Below, in pieces: positions 16,643-25,508 of a stretch of DNA of 64,000 nucleotides. This DNA is from Actinomyces sp. AC-20-1 (GTDB lineage Bacteria; Actinomycetota; Actinomycetes; Actinomycetales; Actinomycetaceae), in contig NZ_JACJVC010000009.1 of the NCBI RefSeq assembly GCF_023369555.1, forward strand, positions 1 to 64,000, read 5' to 3'. How positions within the stretch are numbered: position 1 is the first letter of the stretch; each line of letters opens with the position of its first letter. The notes beneath the pieces are model-generated. The model saw only the letters and a list, made by a program, of their open reading frames with translations. It made no database searches and was not told the DNA's origin. A program made the position numbers and the translations under genes.

Positions 16643-18796
16643 TCAGAGCATGCAGCTGACGCAGCCCTCGACCTCGGTGCCCTCCAGCGCCATCTGGCGC
16701 AGACGGATGTAGTAGAGCGTCTTGATGCCCTTGCGCCAGGCGTAGATCTGGGCCTTGTTGACGTCTCGCGTCGTGGCCGTGTCCGGGAAGAACAGGGTGA
16801 GGCTCAGGCCCTGGTCCACGTGCTGGGTGGCGGCGGCGTAGGTGTCGATGATCTTCTCGGGACCGATCTCGTACGCGTCCTGGTAGTACTCCAGGTTGTC
16901 GTTGGTCATGTAGGGCGCCGGGTAGTAGACCCGCCCGATCTTGCCCTCCTTGCGGATCTCGATCTTGGAGACGATCGGGTGGATCGACGACGTCGAGTTG
17001 TTGATGTAGGAGATCGAGCCGGTGGGCGGCACGGCCTGGAGGTTGCGGTTGTACATGCCGCCCTCCTTGATGCGCGCCGCCAGCGCCGCCCAGTCCTCAC
17101 GGGTGGGGACGCTGATGGAGGAGCGCTCGAAGACCTCCTTGACGCGCTCGGTCACGGGCAGGAAGTCCTGGGTCGTGTACTTCTCGAAGAAGGCGCCGGA
17201 GTAGTAGTCGGACTCCTCGAAGCCGACGAAGGACTCACCGCGCTCGACGGCGAGCTCGTTGGTGGCCGTCAGGGCCGCGTAGAGCACGCAGGCGAAGTAG
17301 ACGTTGGTGAAGTCCAGGCCCTCCTCGCTTCCGTAGAAGATCCGCTCGCGGGCGAGGAAGCCGTGGAGGTTCATCTGGCCCAGGCCGATGGCGTGGGACT
17401 CCTTGTTGCCGCGGTCGATGGAGGGCACGGAGGGCAGGTCCACCTGGTCGGAGACGGCGGTCAGGCCGCGCACCGCCGTGCGGATCGTGCGCATGAAGTC
17501 CGGCGAGTCCATCGTCTTGGCGATGTTGAGGGAGCCGAGGTTGCAGGCGATGTCCTTGCCGACGTGGGCGAAGCTGAGGTCCTCGTTGAGGACGCTGGGC
17601 TCGGAGACCTGGAGGATCTCGGAGCACAGGTTGGACATGATGACCTTGCCCTTGACGGGGTTGGCGCGGTTGACCGTGTCCTCGAACATGACGTACGGGT
17701 AGCCGGACTCGAACTGGATCTCCGCGAGGGTCTGGAAGAACTGGCGCGCGTCGATCTTGGTCTTCCTGATGCGCGGGTCGTCCACCATCTCGCGGTACCT
17801 CTCGGTCACCGAGATGTCGGAGAAGGGCACCCCGTAGACGCGCTCGACATCGTAGGGGCTGAAGAGGTACATCGGCTCCTTGTTGCGGGCGAGCTCGAAG
17901 GTGATGTCCGGGATGACCACGCCCAGGGACAGCGTCTTGATGCGGATCTTCTCGTCGGCGTTCTCGCGCTTGGTGTCGAGGAACCGCATGATGTCGGGGT
18001 GGTGCGCGTGCAGGTAGACGGCGCCGGCTCCCTGGCGGGCCCCGAGCTGGTTGGCGTAGGAGAAGGAGTCCTCGAGCAGCTTCATCACCGGGATGACACC
18101 GCTGGACTGGTTCTCGATGCGCTTGATGGGCGCGCCCATCTCACGCAGGTTGGTCAGCAGCAGGGCGACGCCGCCACCTCGTTTGGACAGCTGCAGGGCG
18201 GAGTTGATGCCGCGGGCGATCGACTCCATGTTGTCCTCGATGCGCACGAGGAAGCAGGAGACGGGCTCTCCGCGCTGGGCCTTGCCCTCGTTGAGGAAGG
18301 TGGGGGTGGCGGGCTGGAAGCGGCCCGTCATCATCTCCTCGACGAGGTCGAGGGCGAGCTGCTCGTCGCCGCCGGCCAGGGTGAGGGCCACCATGGAGAC
18401 ACGGTCCTCGAAGCGCTCGAGGTAGCGCTTGCCGTCGAAGGTCTTGAGCGTGTACGAGGTGTAGTACTTGAAGGCGCCGAGGAAGGTCTCGAAGCGGAGC
18501 TTGTGCGCGTAGGCCGCCTTGAAGACCGACTTGACGAAGTCGGGGTCGTAGCGGTCCAGGACGTGCTTCTCGTAGTAGCCCTCCTCGGCCAGGTACTCCA
18601 GCTTCTCCTCGAGGTCGTGGAAGAAGACGGTGTTCTGGTTGACGTGCTGGAGGAAGTACTGGCGCGCGGCCTCGTGGTCCGCGTCGAACTGGATCCTGCC
18701 GTTCGCGTCGTACAGGTTCAGCTTGGCGTTGAGGGCGTGGTAGTCCAGGGCCGGGGGGACCGACTCGGAGCCGGTGTCCGTCAGCGTGTCTGCCAA
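16643..18796 (-). CDS. nrdE: Class Ib ribonucleotide reductase alpha subunit
   Basis: A 717-aa catalytic subunit. It starts close to [13 protein letters not shown], as NrdE does, with no N-terminal ATP cone. Conserved blocks include [49 protein letters not shown] and the redox-active tail EGCVSCML that is re-reduced by NrdH. The start is most likely TTG at 18796, giving 17 residues before DYHALN and overlapping the 3' end of nrdI by 16 bases. No ATG or GTG is available in the right place. An AAGGA lies 11 bases upstream. Confidence 0.94.
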   Translation of the reverse strand: MADTLTDTGSESVPPALDYHALNAKLNLYDANGRIQFDADHEAARQYFLQHVNQNTVFFHDLEEKLEYLAEEGYYEKHVLDRYDPDFVKSVFKAAYAHKLRFETFLGAFKYYTSYTLKTFDGKRYLERFEDRVSMVALTLAGGDEQLALDLVEEMMTGRFQPATPTFLNEGKAQRGEPVSCFLVRIEDNMESIARGINSALQLSKRGGGVALLLTNLREMGAPIKRIENQSSGVIPVMKLLEDSFSYANQLGARQGAGAVYLHAHHPDIMRFLDTKRENADEKIRIKTLSLGVVIPDITFELARNKEPMYLFSPYDVERVYGVPFSDISVTERYREMVDDPRIRKTKIDARQFFQTLAEIQFESGYPYVMFEDTVNRANPVKGKVIMSNLCSEILQVSEPSVLNEDLSFAHVGKDIACNLGSLNIAKTMDSPDFMRTIRTAVRGLTAVSDQVDLPSVPSIDRGNKESHAIGLGQMNLHGFLARERIFYGSEEGLDFTNVYFACVLYAALTATNELAVERGESFVGFEESDYYSGAFFEKYTTQDFLPVTERVKEVFERSSISVPTREDWAALAARIKEGGMYNRNLQAVPPTGSISYINNSTSSIHPIVSKIEIRKEGKIGRVYYPAPYMTNDNLEYYQDAYEIGPEKIIDTYAAATQHVDQGLSLTLFFPDTATTRDVNKAQIYAWRKGIKTLYYIRLRQMALEGTEVEGCVSCML

Positions 18797-19206
18797 AACG
18801 TGTCCAATCCTTCGGTGACGCGTGCGACGTCGGTGGGGGTGCCAAGGAGCTCGTAGCGGTACATGTGGGGCACGCCGAGCTTGGCGGAGATGATGTCTCC
18901 GGCGATGCAGTAGGCCTCGCCGAAGTTGGTGTTGCCGGAGGAGATGACCCCGCGGCACAGCGAGCGGTTGCGCTCGTTGTTGAGGAACCTGATGACCTGC
19001 TTGGGCACAGCGCCCTTGTGGTTGCCGCCGCCGTAGGTCGGCACGAGCAGCACGTACTCGCGGTCGACGACGAGCGGCTCCTGCGTGGGACGCAGGGGGA
19101 TGCGCGCGCTGGGGACGCCGAGCTTGGCCACGAACCGGTGCGTGTTCTCCGAGACGGAGGAGAAGTAGACGACGAAGGGCCCGTCGGGCTCCTGGGTGCA
19201 GGTCAC
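18781..19206 (-). CDS. nrdI: Ribonucleotide reductase flavodoxin NrdI
   Basis: A 141-aa flavodoxin-like protein that supplies the oxidant for assembly of the Mn2-tyrosyl cofactor in NrdF. Typical blocks are [18 protein letters not shown] (FMN phosphate loop), [23 protein letters not shown] and [21 protein letters not shown] at 19206 gives a family-normal length. It lies between nrdH (14-base gap) and nrdE (overlap), so the three genes form one transcript. Confidence 0.95.
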   Translation of the reverse strand: MTCTQEPDGPFVVYFSSVSENTHRFVAKLGVPSARIPLRPTQEPLVVDREYVLLVPTYGGGNHKGAVPKQVIRFLNNERNRSLCRGVISSGNTNFGEAYCIAGDIISAKLGVPHMYRYELLGTPTDVARVTEGLDTFWQTR

Positions 19207-19220
19207 GGGGTGACGTGCGC

Positions 19221-19463
19221 TCAGACGGCGACGGCCTCGGCGGCGGCGAGGGACTTGATCTTGTCCGGGCGGAAGCCGGACCAGTGGTCCCCGCCCGCGA
19301 CGACGACGGGCGCCTGGGCGTAGCCGAGGGACTTGACCTGCTCGAGCGCCTCGGCGTCGACGGAGACATCCACCGTGCTGTAGTCCAGGCCGGCCTTGTC
19401 CAGGGCGCGGTAGGTGGCGTTGCACTGGACGCAGTTGGGCTTGCTGTAGACGGTGATGGCCAT
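19221..19463 (-). CDS. nrdH: Glutaredoxin-like redoxin NrdH
   Basis: An 80-aa electron donor for class Ib reductase. The active-site CVQC ([17 protein letters not shown]) and the C-terminal WSGFRPDKI that sets thioredoxin-reductase specificity are both present. ATG at 19463 begins the MAITVYSKP start seen in most NrdH. It is the first gene of the nrdHIE transcript; the promoter must lie in the 590-base gap upstream. Confidence 0.96.
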   Translation of the reverse strand: MAITVYSKPNCVQCNATYRALDKAGLDYSTVDVSVDAEALEQVKSLGYAQAPVVVAGGDHWSGFRPDKIKSLAAAEAVAV

Positions 19464-20053
19464 GTCAGTCGCTTCCTGGCTGTCGTGATCGGGGCCGGTC
19501 CCTGTGTCCGCGCGAGGCTCCGGCCAAGGCCCCGTGCGGGGGGATCTCAGTCGTGTAAGCACACGGATGTAGTTCTCGGGAGGGCAGGGGTGCCTCACGA
19601 GGTAAGACACTACCCCTAGGGGTCGGCGCCTGCCAGCACCCCAACATGCTGTGTTCCGCCACCACCTGTGCATGACACGCTCCTTCCCTGTGGACAGGCC
19701 CGCGAGTCCTGTGGACGGGCCCGCGAGCACCTCTCCAGAACGCCCTCGGGCAGGGTCCGGTGGAAGGCGTCGGATCGGCGGAAACATCGTCACGCAGGGG
19801 TGTGACACGAATTCGGCGTCGAGTCCCCACCCCTCCCCAGGACACCGGTGACGCAGGTCCCCAGCCTGGGGACAGCAGCCGGGAAACTCATCTCGATCAC
19901 CCGCTCGCCCGGGCGTGTCGCGCCCCTGCCGCGTCCTGCCCACAGCCACCCTCCCGTCACCCGCGTCCACTGCTCGCCCACCGCCCACCCACAGGACATC
20001 TGACGTGCTAGCGTCCCGCCAAGCCCCCTCCCTCCACCTCCACGAGGAGGACC
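19464..20053. other. 590-base divergent intergenic region between nrdH and niaR
   Basis: I find no gene or known riboswitch here; I looked for a B12 riboswitch and an NrdR box pair and found neither. Two near-repeats, CTGTGGACAGGCCCGCGAG and CTGTGGACGGGCCCGCGAG (19688-19728), contain DnaA-box-like cores (complement CTGTCCACA, and CCGTCCACA). Toward niaR, a TAGCGT box (20009-20014) may be its -10. Confidence 0.45.
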
Positions 20054-20563
20054 ATGGAAGCCGCACGACGCCGTGAGCGCGTCCTCGACCGCCTCAGCGC
20101 GGCCACCACCCCCGTCCCGGCCGCCACCCTGGGCAGTGAGCTCGGCGTCTCGCGCCAGATCGTCGTCGGCGACGTCGCCCTGCTGCGCGCCGCGGGCCAG
20201 GCGATCAGGGCGACCAACCGCGGCTACGTCCTCGCGCGCCCGACCACGCGCGCACGCCGCTCCTTCCACGTCCAGCACGGCCCGGAGCTGGTCGAGGCGG
20301 AGCTGGACGCCGTCATCGACGCCGGGGGGACCCTCCTGGACCTGAGCATCCCGCACGCCGCCTACGGCCAGGTCACAGTGGACCTGCTCATCCGCAACCA
20401 CGAGGACATCGCCCAGCTGCTCGAGCAGCTGCGCACCTCTCCCCCGCTGTCCCAGCTCACCAACGGCGACCACTTCCACACGGTGGAGGCCGACGACGAG
20501 GCCACCCTCGACGCCGTGCGCGAGGCTCTCGACGCGCTCGGGGTCCTCGTTCACGAGGACTGA
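20054..20563 (+). CDS. niaR: NiaR-type NAD biosynthesis repressor (HTH plus 3H domain)
   Basis: A 169-aa nicotinate-responsive repressor. An N-terminal winged HTH (RERVLDRLSAATTPVPAATLGSELGVSRQIVVGDVALLRAAG) precedes a 3H domain with its His blocks: FHVQHGPE, SIPHAAYGQVTVDLL and LTNGDHFHT. Family members bind nicotinic acid and repress NAD synthesis and niacin uptake genes. ATG at 20054 follows GAGGAGG closely. A palindrome of the expected type stands in front of the next gene, making that membrane protein the likely target. Confidence 0.85.
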   Translation: MEAARRRERVLDRLSAATTPVPAATLGSELGVSRQIVVGDVALLRAAGQAIRATNRGYVLARPTTRARRSFHVQHGPELVEAELDAVIDAGGTLLDLSIPHAAYGQVTVDLLIRNHEDIAQLLEQLRTSPPLSQLTNGDHFHTVEADDEATLDAVREALDALGVLVHED

Positions 20564-20651
20564 GCCCCGCACCACCCCTGCGGTCAGCCCGGCCCACCCG
20601 GTGTCGCGACGCTCACAGGGCCCGCCCCACCCCGGCGCCCGCCCCGCACCG

Positions 20652-20673
20652 TAGGCTCCGGGTGTCAAGACAC
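20652..20673 (+). promoter_or_regulatory. Promoter with probable NiaR operator
   Basis: A -10 TAGGCT (20652-20657) is followed by GTGTCAAGACAC (20662-20673), whose other strand reads GTGTCTTGACAC. A TGTCTTGACA-type core is what I recall for NiaR/YrxA operators in Firmicutes. The site covers the expected transcription start, so bound NiaR would block it. The gene downstream starts at 20707. Confidence 0.65.
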
Positions 20674-20706
20674 TCGTCTGACCGTACCGCCACCCCAGGA
20701 GCACCC

Positions 20707-21786
20707 GTGAACCACCTGCGCGCGCTCGCCACCCGGATCTTCGTCGAGGGCCTCACCGGCATGGCGCACGGCCTCTTCGCCACCCTCATCATCGGCACGA
20801 TCCTCACCCAGCTCGGCGGCCTCCTGCCCGCCGGCATCGGCGCCACCACCGTCCTGCTCGGGCGTGTCGCGGCCAGCATCACAGGCGCCGGCATCGGGAT
20901 CGGCACCGCCCTGCGGCTCAAGGCCTCCACCTTCACCACCGTCAGCGCGGCCGTCGTCGGGCAGGTCGGCGCCCAGGCGGGCGCCCTCCTGTCCGGCAGC
21001 GCCCTCCATGCCGACGACGCCGGGGCCGCCCTCCTCCTGCGCGGTCCCGGAGAGCCCCTCGGCGCCTTCATCGCCGCCTACACGGCCATCGAGGTCGGCC
21101 GCCTCGTCTCCGGCCGCACCCCCGTCGACCTCCTCGCCACGCCACTGGCCACCGTCCTCGCCGGAGGCGGCGTCGGCCTGCTCGTCGGTCCCCCGATCTC
21201 CACGGCCATGACCGCGCTCGGCGAGGTCGTCAACTGGGGCACCGAGCGCCAGCCCCTGCTCATGGGGGCCGTCGTCGCCGTCGTCATGGGCATGGTCCTC
21301 ACCCTGCCGATCTCCTCCGCCGCCCTGGGCGTCATCCTCGGCCTGTCAGGGCTCGCCGCCGGCGCCGCCACCATCGGCTGCACCACCCAGATGGTCGGCT
21401 TCGCCGTCGCCTCCTTCCGCGAGAACCGCTGGTCCGGGCTGCTCGCGCAGGGCCTGGGCACCTCCATGCTCCAGGTGCCCAACATCGTGCGCCACCCCCT
21501 CATCTGGGTGCCCCCGACGCTGGCCTCCGCCATCCTCGGCCCCGTCTCCACCACCCTCATCGGCATGGAGTCCAACGCCGTCGGCTCCGGCATGGGCTCA
21601 GCCGGCCTCGTCGGCCAGATCATGACGTGGCAGACCATGGCGCCGACGACGTCGCCCGCCGCGCTCTGGGCGATCATCCTCGGCTTCCAGGTCCTCGCCC
21701 CGGCGCTGCTCACACTGGCCCTGAGCGAGGCGATGCGCCGGCACGGGTGGATCAAGCCGGGGGACATGCGCCTCGCCCGGGCCTGA
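20707..21786 (+). CDS. PTS EIIC-like (PF13303-type) membrane protein, candidate niacin-related transporter
   Basis: A 359-aa polytopic membrane protein with about nine to ten hydrophobic segments. It is rich in Gly/Ala and opens with ATRIFVEGLTGMAHGLFATLIIGTIL. The pattern matches PTS_EIIC_2 proteins, which resemble PTS IIC domains but lack IIA/IIB partners. GTG at 20707 has AGGAG five bases upstream. No PTS components are nearby. Because it follows niaR and a NiaR-like operator, I infer transport of nicotinate or another NAD precursor; this is a context argument only. Confidence 0.75.
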   Translation: MNHLRALATRIFVEGLTGMAHGLFATLIIGTILTQLGGLLPAGIGATTVLLGRVAASITGAGIGIGTALRLKASTFTTVSAAVVGQVGAQAGALLSGSALHADDAGAALLLRGPGEPLGAFIAAYTAIEVGRLVSGRTPVDLLATPLATVLAGGGVGLLVGPPISTAMTALGEVVNWGTERQPLLMGAVVAVVMGMVLTLPISSAALGVILGLSGLAAGAATIGCTTQMVGFAVASFRENRWSGLLAQGLGTSMLQVPNIVRHPLIWVPPTLASAILGPVSTTLIGMESNAVGSGMGSAGLVGQIMTWQTMAPTTSPAALWAIILGFQVLAPALLTLALSEAMRRHGWIKPGDMRLARA

Positions 21787-21884
21787 GGGCCCGGTCCGGC
21801 CCTCACAACCGGGGCCGACGACGAAGGCCACCGGCCGCCGTCGGCCCCCCTCGCCGTCGGCGACGAACCCATGCCTGAGGGACA

Positions 21885-21924
21885 TGCTCATCACAGCCCG
21901 CTCATAGGGCCACTGTCTTGACTG
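21885..21924 (+). promoter_or_regulatory. Conserved promoter motif upstream of the DUF4956-VTC genes
   Basis: The stretch contains GCTCAT-N8-GCTCAT (21886-21905) and then CTTGACTG (21917-21924). An almost identical arrangement occurs at 23663-23699 before the beta-helix lipoprotein gene. The shared parts are TCACAGCCNGCTCAT and CTTGACTG, 14 bases apart. Spaced direct repeats like these suggest response-regulator binding. No good TATAAT-like -10 follows TTGACT, so the TTGAC may belong to the protein site. Confidence 0.6.
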
Positions 21925-21981
21925 ATGGTCAACCCGCCCGGGGCCCAGGCCGCCGGGAGACCCCCACCGTCAGGACCCAGC

Positions 21982-22680
21982 ATGAGCACCACCGCCCTCG
22001 CCTTCATCGCCGCCGACCTCGTCGCCGTCAGCGTCCTCGTCCTCGCCCTCTACGTCCCGCGCCACACGCGCAAGGACCTCATGGCCGCCTACATCGGCGT
22101 CAACATCGGTGTCCTCGCCGTCACCGCCCTGCTGTCCACCAGCTCGGTGGGCGCCGGCCTGGGCCTGGGGCTCTTCGGCGTGCTGTCGATCATCCGGCTG
22201 CGCTCGACCGAGCTGAGCCAGCACGAGGTCGCCTACTTCTTCGCCTCCCTCGCGCTCGGCCTCCTTGGCGGCATCCAGACCGCGCCCCTGGCGCTCACCG
22301 TCGCCCTCATGGCGCTCGTCGTCCTCTCCCTCGCCGTCGCCGACGCCCCCGCCCTCCTGCGCCGCAACCGCCACCAGCTCGTCATGATCGACCGCGCCAT
22401 CGCCGACGAGCACGCGCTCGCCGCCCACCTGGAGGAGCTGCTCGGCGCCCGGGTGCGCTCCTTCGAGGTCCAGCGCCTCGACATGGTCAACGACACCACG
22501 CTCGTCGACGTCCGCTACGTCCTGCACCGGGCCGGCGCCACGGCGGACAGGTCCACTGACCGCACCGAGCACGCCCAGCCGGCCCGCCCCCACGCCGTCG
22601 CGCCGCTTCCCGCCTCCATCGCCCCGGTTGACGGCACGCGCGCCGCCCGTCGCCGCGAGCCGGTCGTCATCGCGCGCTGA
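21982..22680 (+). CDS. DUF4956 membrane protein
   Basis: A 232-aa protein with about four membrane segments in the first ~125 residues (LAFIAADLVAVSVLVLALYV, YIGVNIGVLAVTALL, and GLGLGLFGVLSIIRLRSTE). A cytoplasmic domain follows, with LVMIDRAIADEHALAAHLEELLGARVRSFEVQRLDMVNDTTLVDVRYVL. That layout is DUF4956. The family is regularly found beside VTC-type polyphosphate polymerases, as here (82-base gap). The C-terminal tail of about 45 residues is low-complexity. ATG at 21982 is preferred because it begins just before the first membrane segment. Its molecular role is unknown. Confidence 0.85.
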   Translation: MSTTALAFIAADLVAVSVLVLALYVPRHTRKDLMAAYIGVNIGVLAVTALLSTSSVGAGLGLGLFGVLSIIRLRSTELSQHEVAYFFASLALGLLGGIQTAPLALTVALMALVVLSLAVADAPALLRRNRHQLVMIDRAIADEHALAAHLEELLGARVRSFEVQRLDMVNDTTLVDVRYVLHRAGATADRSTDRTEHAQPARPHAVAPLPASIAPVDGTRAARRREPVVIAR

Positions 22681-22762
22681 GCCCCGTGGGCCCGGCGCAG
22701 CACCGGGCCCACGCACCCGCCCGGGCCCCACCGACCGCACGACCACCCCAGCAGGAGCAGCC

Positions 22763-23575
22763 ATGACCCCCAGCCCCCTGGACCCGAGCCACCTCGAGAG
22801 GATCAGCCTCGACGAGCTCAACGCCGTCGCCGGGCTCCTCACCCGTGTGGACCGCAAGTACCTCGTGCCGACGGCGAGCGCGCAGGACCTCCTCGACTCC
22901 CTGGCCGGCCGGGCGCGCGTCCTGTCCGTGGCGGGGGCCACCTCCTCGCGCTACGCCTCGGTCTACTTCGACACCCCGGCCCTCGACTCCTACCTGCTGG
23001 CCGCCCGCAAGCGCCGCCGCCGCTTCAAGGTCCGCACCCGCACCTACCTCGACTCCGGGCTGTGCTTCCTCGAGGTCAAGACCCGCGGGGCCCGGGGCGC
23101 CACTGTCAAGAAGCGCCTCGCCTACGACGCCGGCTCCGCCGAGGTCCTCACCCAGGAGGGCCGGGACTTCGTGGCGGAGCAGCTCGCCGCCGCGCGCATC
23201 AGCGTGGCCCCCGGTCGCCTGGCCGAGGTCCTGGGCCCGGTCATGGGCACCACCTACGAGCGCACGACCGTGCACCTGCCGGCCGCGAGCGCCCGCCTCA
23301 CCCTCGACACCGCCCTCGCCTGGCAGGACCTCACCGGCCGCCTGGTGGGCGACGTGCCGGCCGGGGACCTCGCCGTCGTCGAGACGAAGAACCCCGCCGC
23401 GCCCGGTCCCGCCGACCGGCTCCTGTGGGCGGCGGGACACCGGCCCACGAGGATCTCGAAGTACGCGACCGGCCTGGCGGTCCTGAGCCCCGAGCTGCCC
23501 GCCAACAAGTGGCACCGGGTCATGCACCACGACCTCGAGCAGGCCAGGAGGGCGGCGGCGCGCCACGCGGCCTGA
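22763..23575 (+). CDS. VTC-domain polyphosphate polymerase
   Basis: A 270-aa tunnel-fold enzyme (CYTH/VTC superfamily) expected to make polyphosphate from ATP at the membrane. Tunnel residues are recognisable: TRVDRKYLVP, SVYFDTPALDSYLLA, RRRRFKVRTRTY, CFLEVKTRG, VKKRLAY, LAVVETKNP and RISKYATGL. ATG at 22763 follows AGGAG. It lacks the SPX and membrane domains of yeast Vtc proteins. The adjacent DUF4956 protein probably supplies the membrane part. It belongs to a transcript starting near 21.9 kb. Confidence 0.86.
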   Translation: MTPSPLDPSHLERISLDELNAVAGLLTRVDRKYLVPTASAQDLLDSLAGRARVLSVAGATSSRYASVYFDTPALDSYLLAARKRRRRFKVRTRTYLDSGLCFLEVKTRGARGATVKKRLAYDAGSAEVLTQEGRDFVAEQLAAARISVAPGRLAEVLGPVMGTTYERTTVHLPAASARLTLDTALAWQDLTGRLVGDVPAGDLAVVETKNPAAPGPADRLLWAAGHRPTRISKYATGLAVLSPELPANKWHRVMHHDLEQARRAAARHAA

Positions 23576-23662
23576 GCCGCGGCCCCTCCGGCCGCACCAG
23601 TCCTGCCCGTCCCCACCACGCGCACAAGCGCCCCACGACAACCTCATGCCCCACGGACACGG

Positions 23663-23699
23663 TCCTCACAGCCTGCTCATGGGACCGCTGCCTTGACTG
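23663..23699 (+). promoter_or_regulatory. Second copy of the locus promoter motif
   Basis: CCTCACAGCCTGCTCAT and CCTTGACTG match the element at 21885-21924 with the same internal spacing. This copy stands 48 bases before the ATG of the beta-helix lipoprotein, against 58 bases for the first copy. The two transcription units are therefore probably co-regulated. Confidence 0.6.
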
Positions 23700-23746
23700 G
23701 GACCCATCACCGACGCGGGAGCACCCCGCACCGAAGGAGCCTCACC

Positions 23747-25480
23747 ATGACGACCTCACTCACCCGAAGCAGCGGGCGGCACGCCGCCCACCGGCGCAGC
23801 CGCCGCGTCACCGGGGCCATCGCCGTGCTCGCCGGCCTCGCGCTCGCCGCTGCCTGCGGCAGCACGTCCACGACCGCCGCGGCCGGCGGCTCCACCACCA
23901 CGCAGGCCGTCGTCGAGACCGTCGCCACGGCCGACGACGGCGAGGAGAGCGACGAGGGGACGGGCACCGTCTGGACGACGATCACCACCGCCGTGCGCCA
24001 GGCCACCGCGGGCACCGACGCCACCACCGTGCTCGCCGCCAACGCCGACACCTCCGAGGCCGTCGCCGCGGGCGCCCGCTACGAGAACGGCACCTATGAC
24101 ACCTCCACCGCCACGACGATCACCCTCGCCGGCAGCTCCGTCACCGTGTCGGGCGACGCCTCCTCACTGGTGGAGGTGGACGGCACCACCGTGACGATCA
24201 CCGGCTCGGGCACCTACGTCCTGACCGGGACGCTCGACGACGGCGAGGTCCTCGTCAACGCGGCCGACGCCGACGTCGTCCTCGTCCTCGACGGCGCCTC
24301 GATCAGCAACGCGGACGGCCCGGCCGTCAACATCCAGGACGCGGGCAGCGCCGTCCTCGTCCTGGCCAAGGGCAGCACGAGCACGCTCACGGACGGCGCG
24401 GCCTACGCCGACACGAGTGAGGACGCGCCCACGGCCGCCCTCTACTCCTCCGACACGCTCACCCTCACCGGCACCGGCTCGCTCACCGTCACCGGCCAGT
24501 CGAATGACGGCATCTCCTCGAAGAACGGCCTGGCCCTCACCGGTGAGCCGGTCCTCACCGTCAACGCCGCCGACGACGGCCTGCGCGGCAAGGACTGGCT
24601 GCTGGTCGACGGCGGCACGCTCACCGTCACGGCGGGCGGCGACGGCCTGAAGTCCACCGAGGACGACGACGAGACGAAGGGCTTCGTGGCGCTCACCGGC
24701 GGGTCGGTCACCCTCACCTCGGGAGACGACGGCATCGCCGCGACCACCGACGTCGTCGTCGACGGCGCCACGCTCACGATCACGGCCGGCGGCGGGCAGG
24801 CCCAGGCCGTCGGGGAGGAGGCCGAGGAGTCCCCGAAGGGCGTCAACGCGGGCGTCGCCTACGCCCAGTCCTCGGGCAGCGTGCGCATCGACGCCGCCGA
24901 CGAGGGCGTGCAGGGCGCCTTCGTCACGGTCACCGGCGGTGAGCTGAGCGTCAGCTCCGGCGACGACGGCCTCAACGCCTCCAACGGCGACTACACGATC
25001 GAGGGCTACGAGAGCGCCGACTCCGAGTCCGACGACGGCTCGGTGCTCACGATCTCCGGCGGCACCGTGCAGGTGGACTTCGCCGCCTCCGACGGCATCG
25101 ACTCCAACGGCTCGGCCTACGTCACGGGCGGGCAGGTGCTCGTGACGGGCACGGCCGGCGCCATGGACGGCGCGGTCGACGCGAACGGGCAGACCCAGCT
25201 GGTGGGGGTCACCGGCGCTCTCAGCGTCGCGGTGGGCGACACGGTCACGGTGACGGGTGACGACGGCACGAGCTGGTCGGTGACCTCGACGGTCTCGGAC
25301 AGCAGCATCACGGTGCTGGGGCTGACTGAGGGGGTGTCGTACACGGTGTCGACGTCGTCGGGGGGCTCCTTCACCGCGACGGCCTCCGCGCTCAGCTCCG
25401 GCATGGGCGGCATGGGCGGGGGCATGGGCGGCCAGCCCGGCGGCCCCGGCGGCGCGCCCGGGGCTCCAGGCGGCTTCTGA
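23747..25480 (+). CDS. Lipoprotein with Cthe_2159-type carbohydrate-binding beta-helix domain
   Basis: A 577-aa exported lipoprotein. The signal contains RRSRRVTGAIAVLAGLALAAAC (lipobox Cys about 37). Repeated beta-helix rungs follow: VTITGSGTYVLTGTLDDGEVLV, DADVVLVLDGASISNADGPAVNI, SNDGISSKNGLALTGE, and ADDGLRGKDWLLVDGGTLTVTAGGDGLK. This is the pattern of Cthe_2159-like domains, which bind acidic polysaccharides and calcium. The C-terminus is Gly/Met/Pro-rich. It follows DUF4956 and VTC under the same promoter motif, so a role in an envelope polymer process is likely, but the process is not known. Confidence 0.82.
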   Translation: MTTSLTRSSGRHAAHRRSRRVTGAIAVLAGLALAAACGSTSTTAAAGGSTTTQAVVETVATADDGEESDEGTGTVWTTITTAVRQATAGTDATTVLAANADTSEAVAAGARYENGTYDTSTATTITLAGSSVTVSGDASSLVEVDGTTVTITGSGTYVLTGTLDDGEVLVNAADADVVLVLDGASISNADGPAVNIQDAGSAVLVLAKGSTSTLTDGAAYADTSEDAPTAALYSSDTLTLTGTGSLTVTGQSNDGISSKNGLALTGEPVLTVNAADDGLRGKDWLLVDGGTLTVTAGGDGLKSTEDDDETKGFVALTGGSVTLTSGDDGIAATTDVVVDGATLTITAGGGQAQAVGEEAEESPKGVNAGVAYAQSSGSVRIDAADEGVQGAFVTVTGGELSVSSGDDGLNASNGDYTIEGYESADSESDDGSVLTISGGTVQVDFAASDGIDSNGSAYVTGGQVLVTGTAGAMDGAVDANGQTQLVGVTGALSVAVGDTVTVTGDDGTSWSVTSTVSDSSITVLGLTEGVSYTVSTSSGGSFTATASALSSGMGGMGGGMGGQPGGPGGAPGAPGGF

Positions 25481-25508
25481 CAGCGAGGGGCCAGCAGGCG
25501 CAGGAGGG

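Noticed and set aside
16604-18856. Open frame opposite nrdE
   Set aside because: It is a shadow of nrdE, whose class Ib motifs are complete. The opposite translation is Val/Gly/Asp-rich without domains.
19464-20053. B12 riboswitch or NrdR boxes upstream of nrdH
   Set aside because: I could not find the B12-box core or a pair of ACACWATATATWGTGT-like sites. Only DnaA-like repeats were visible.
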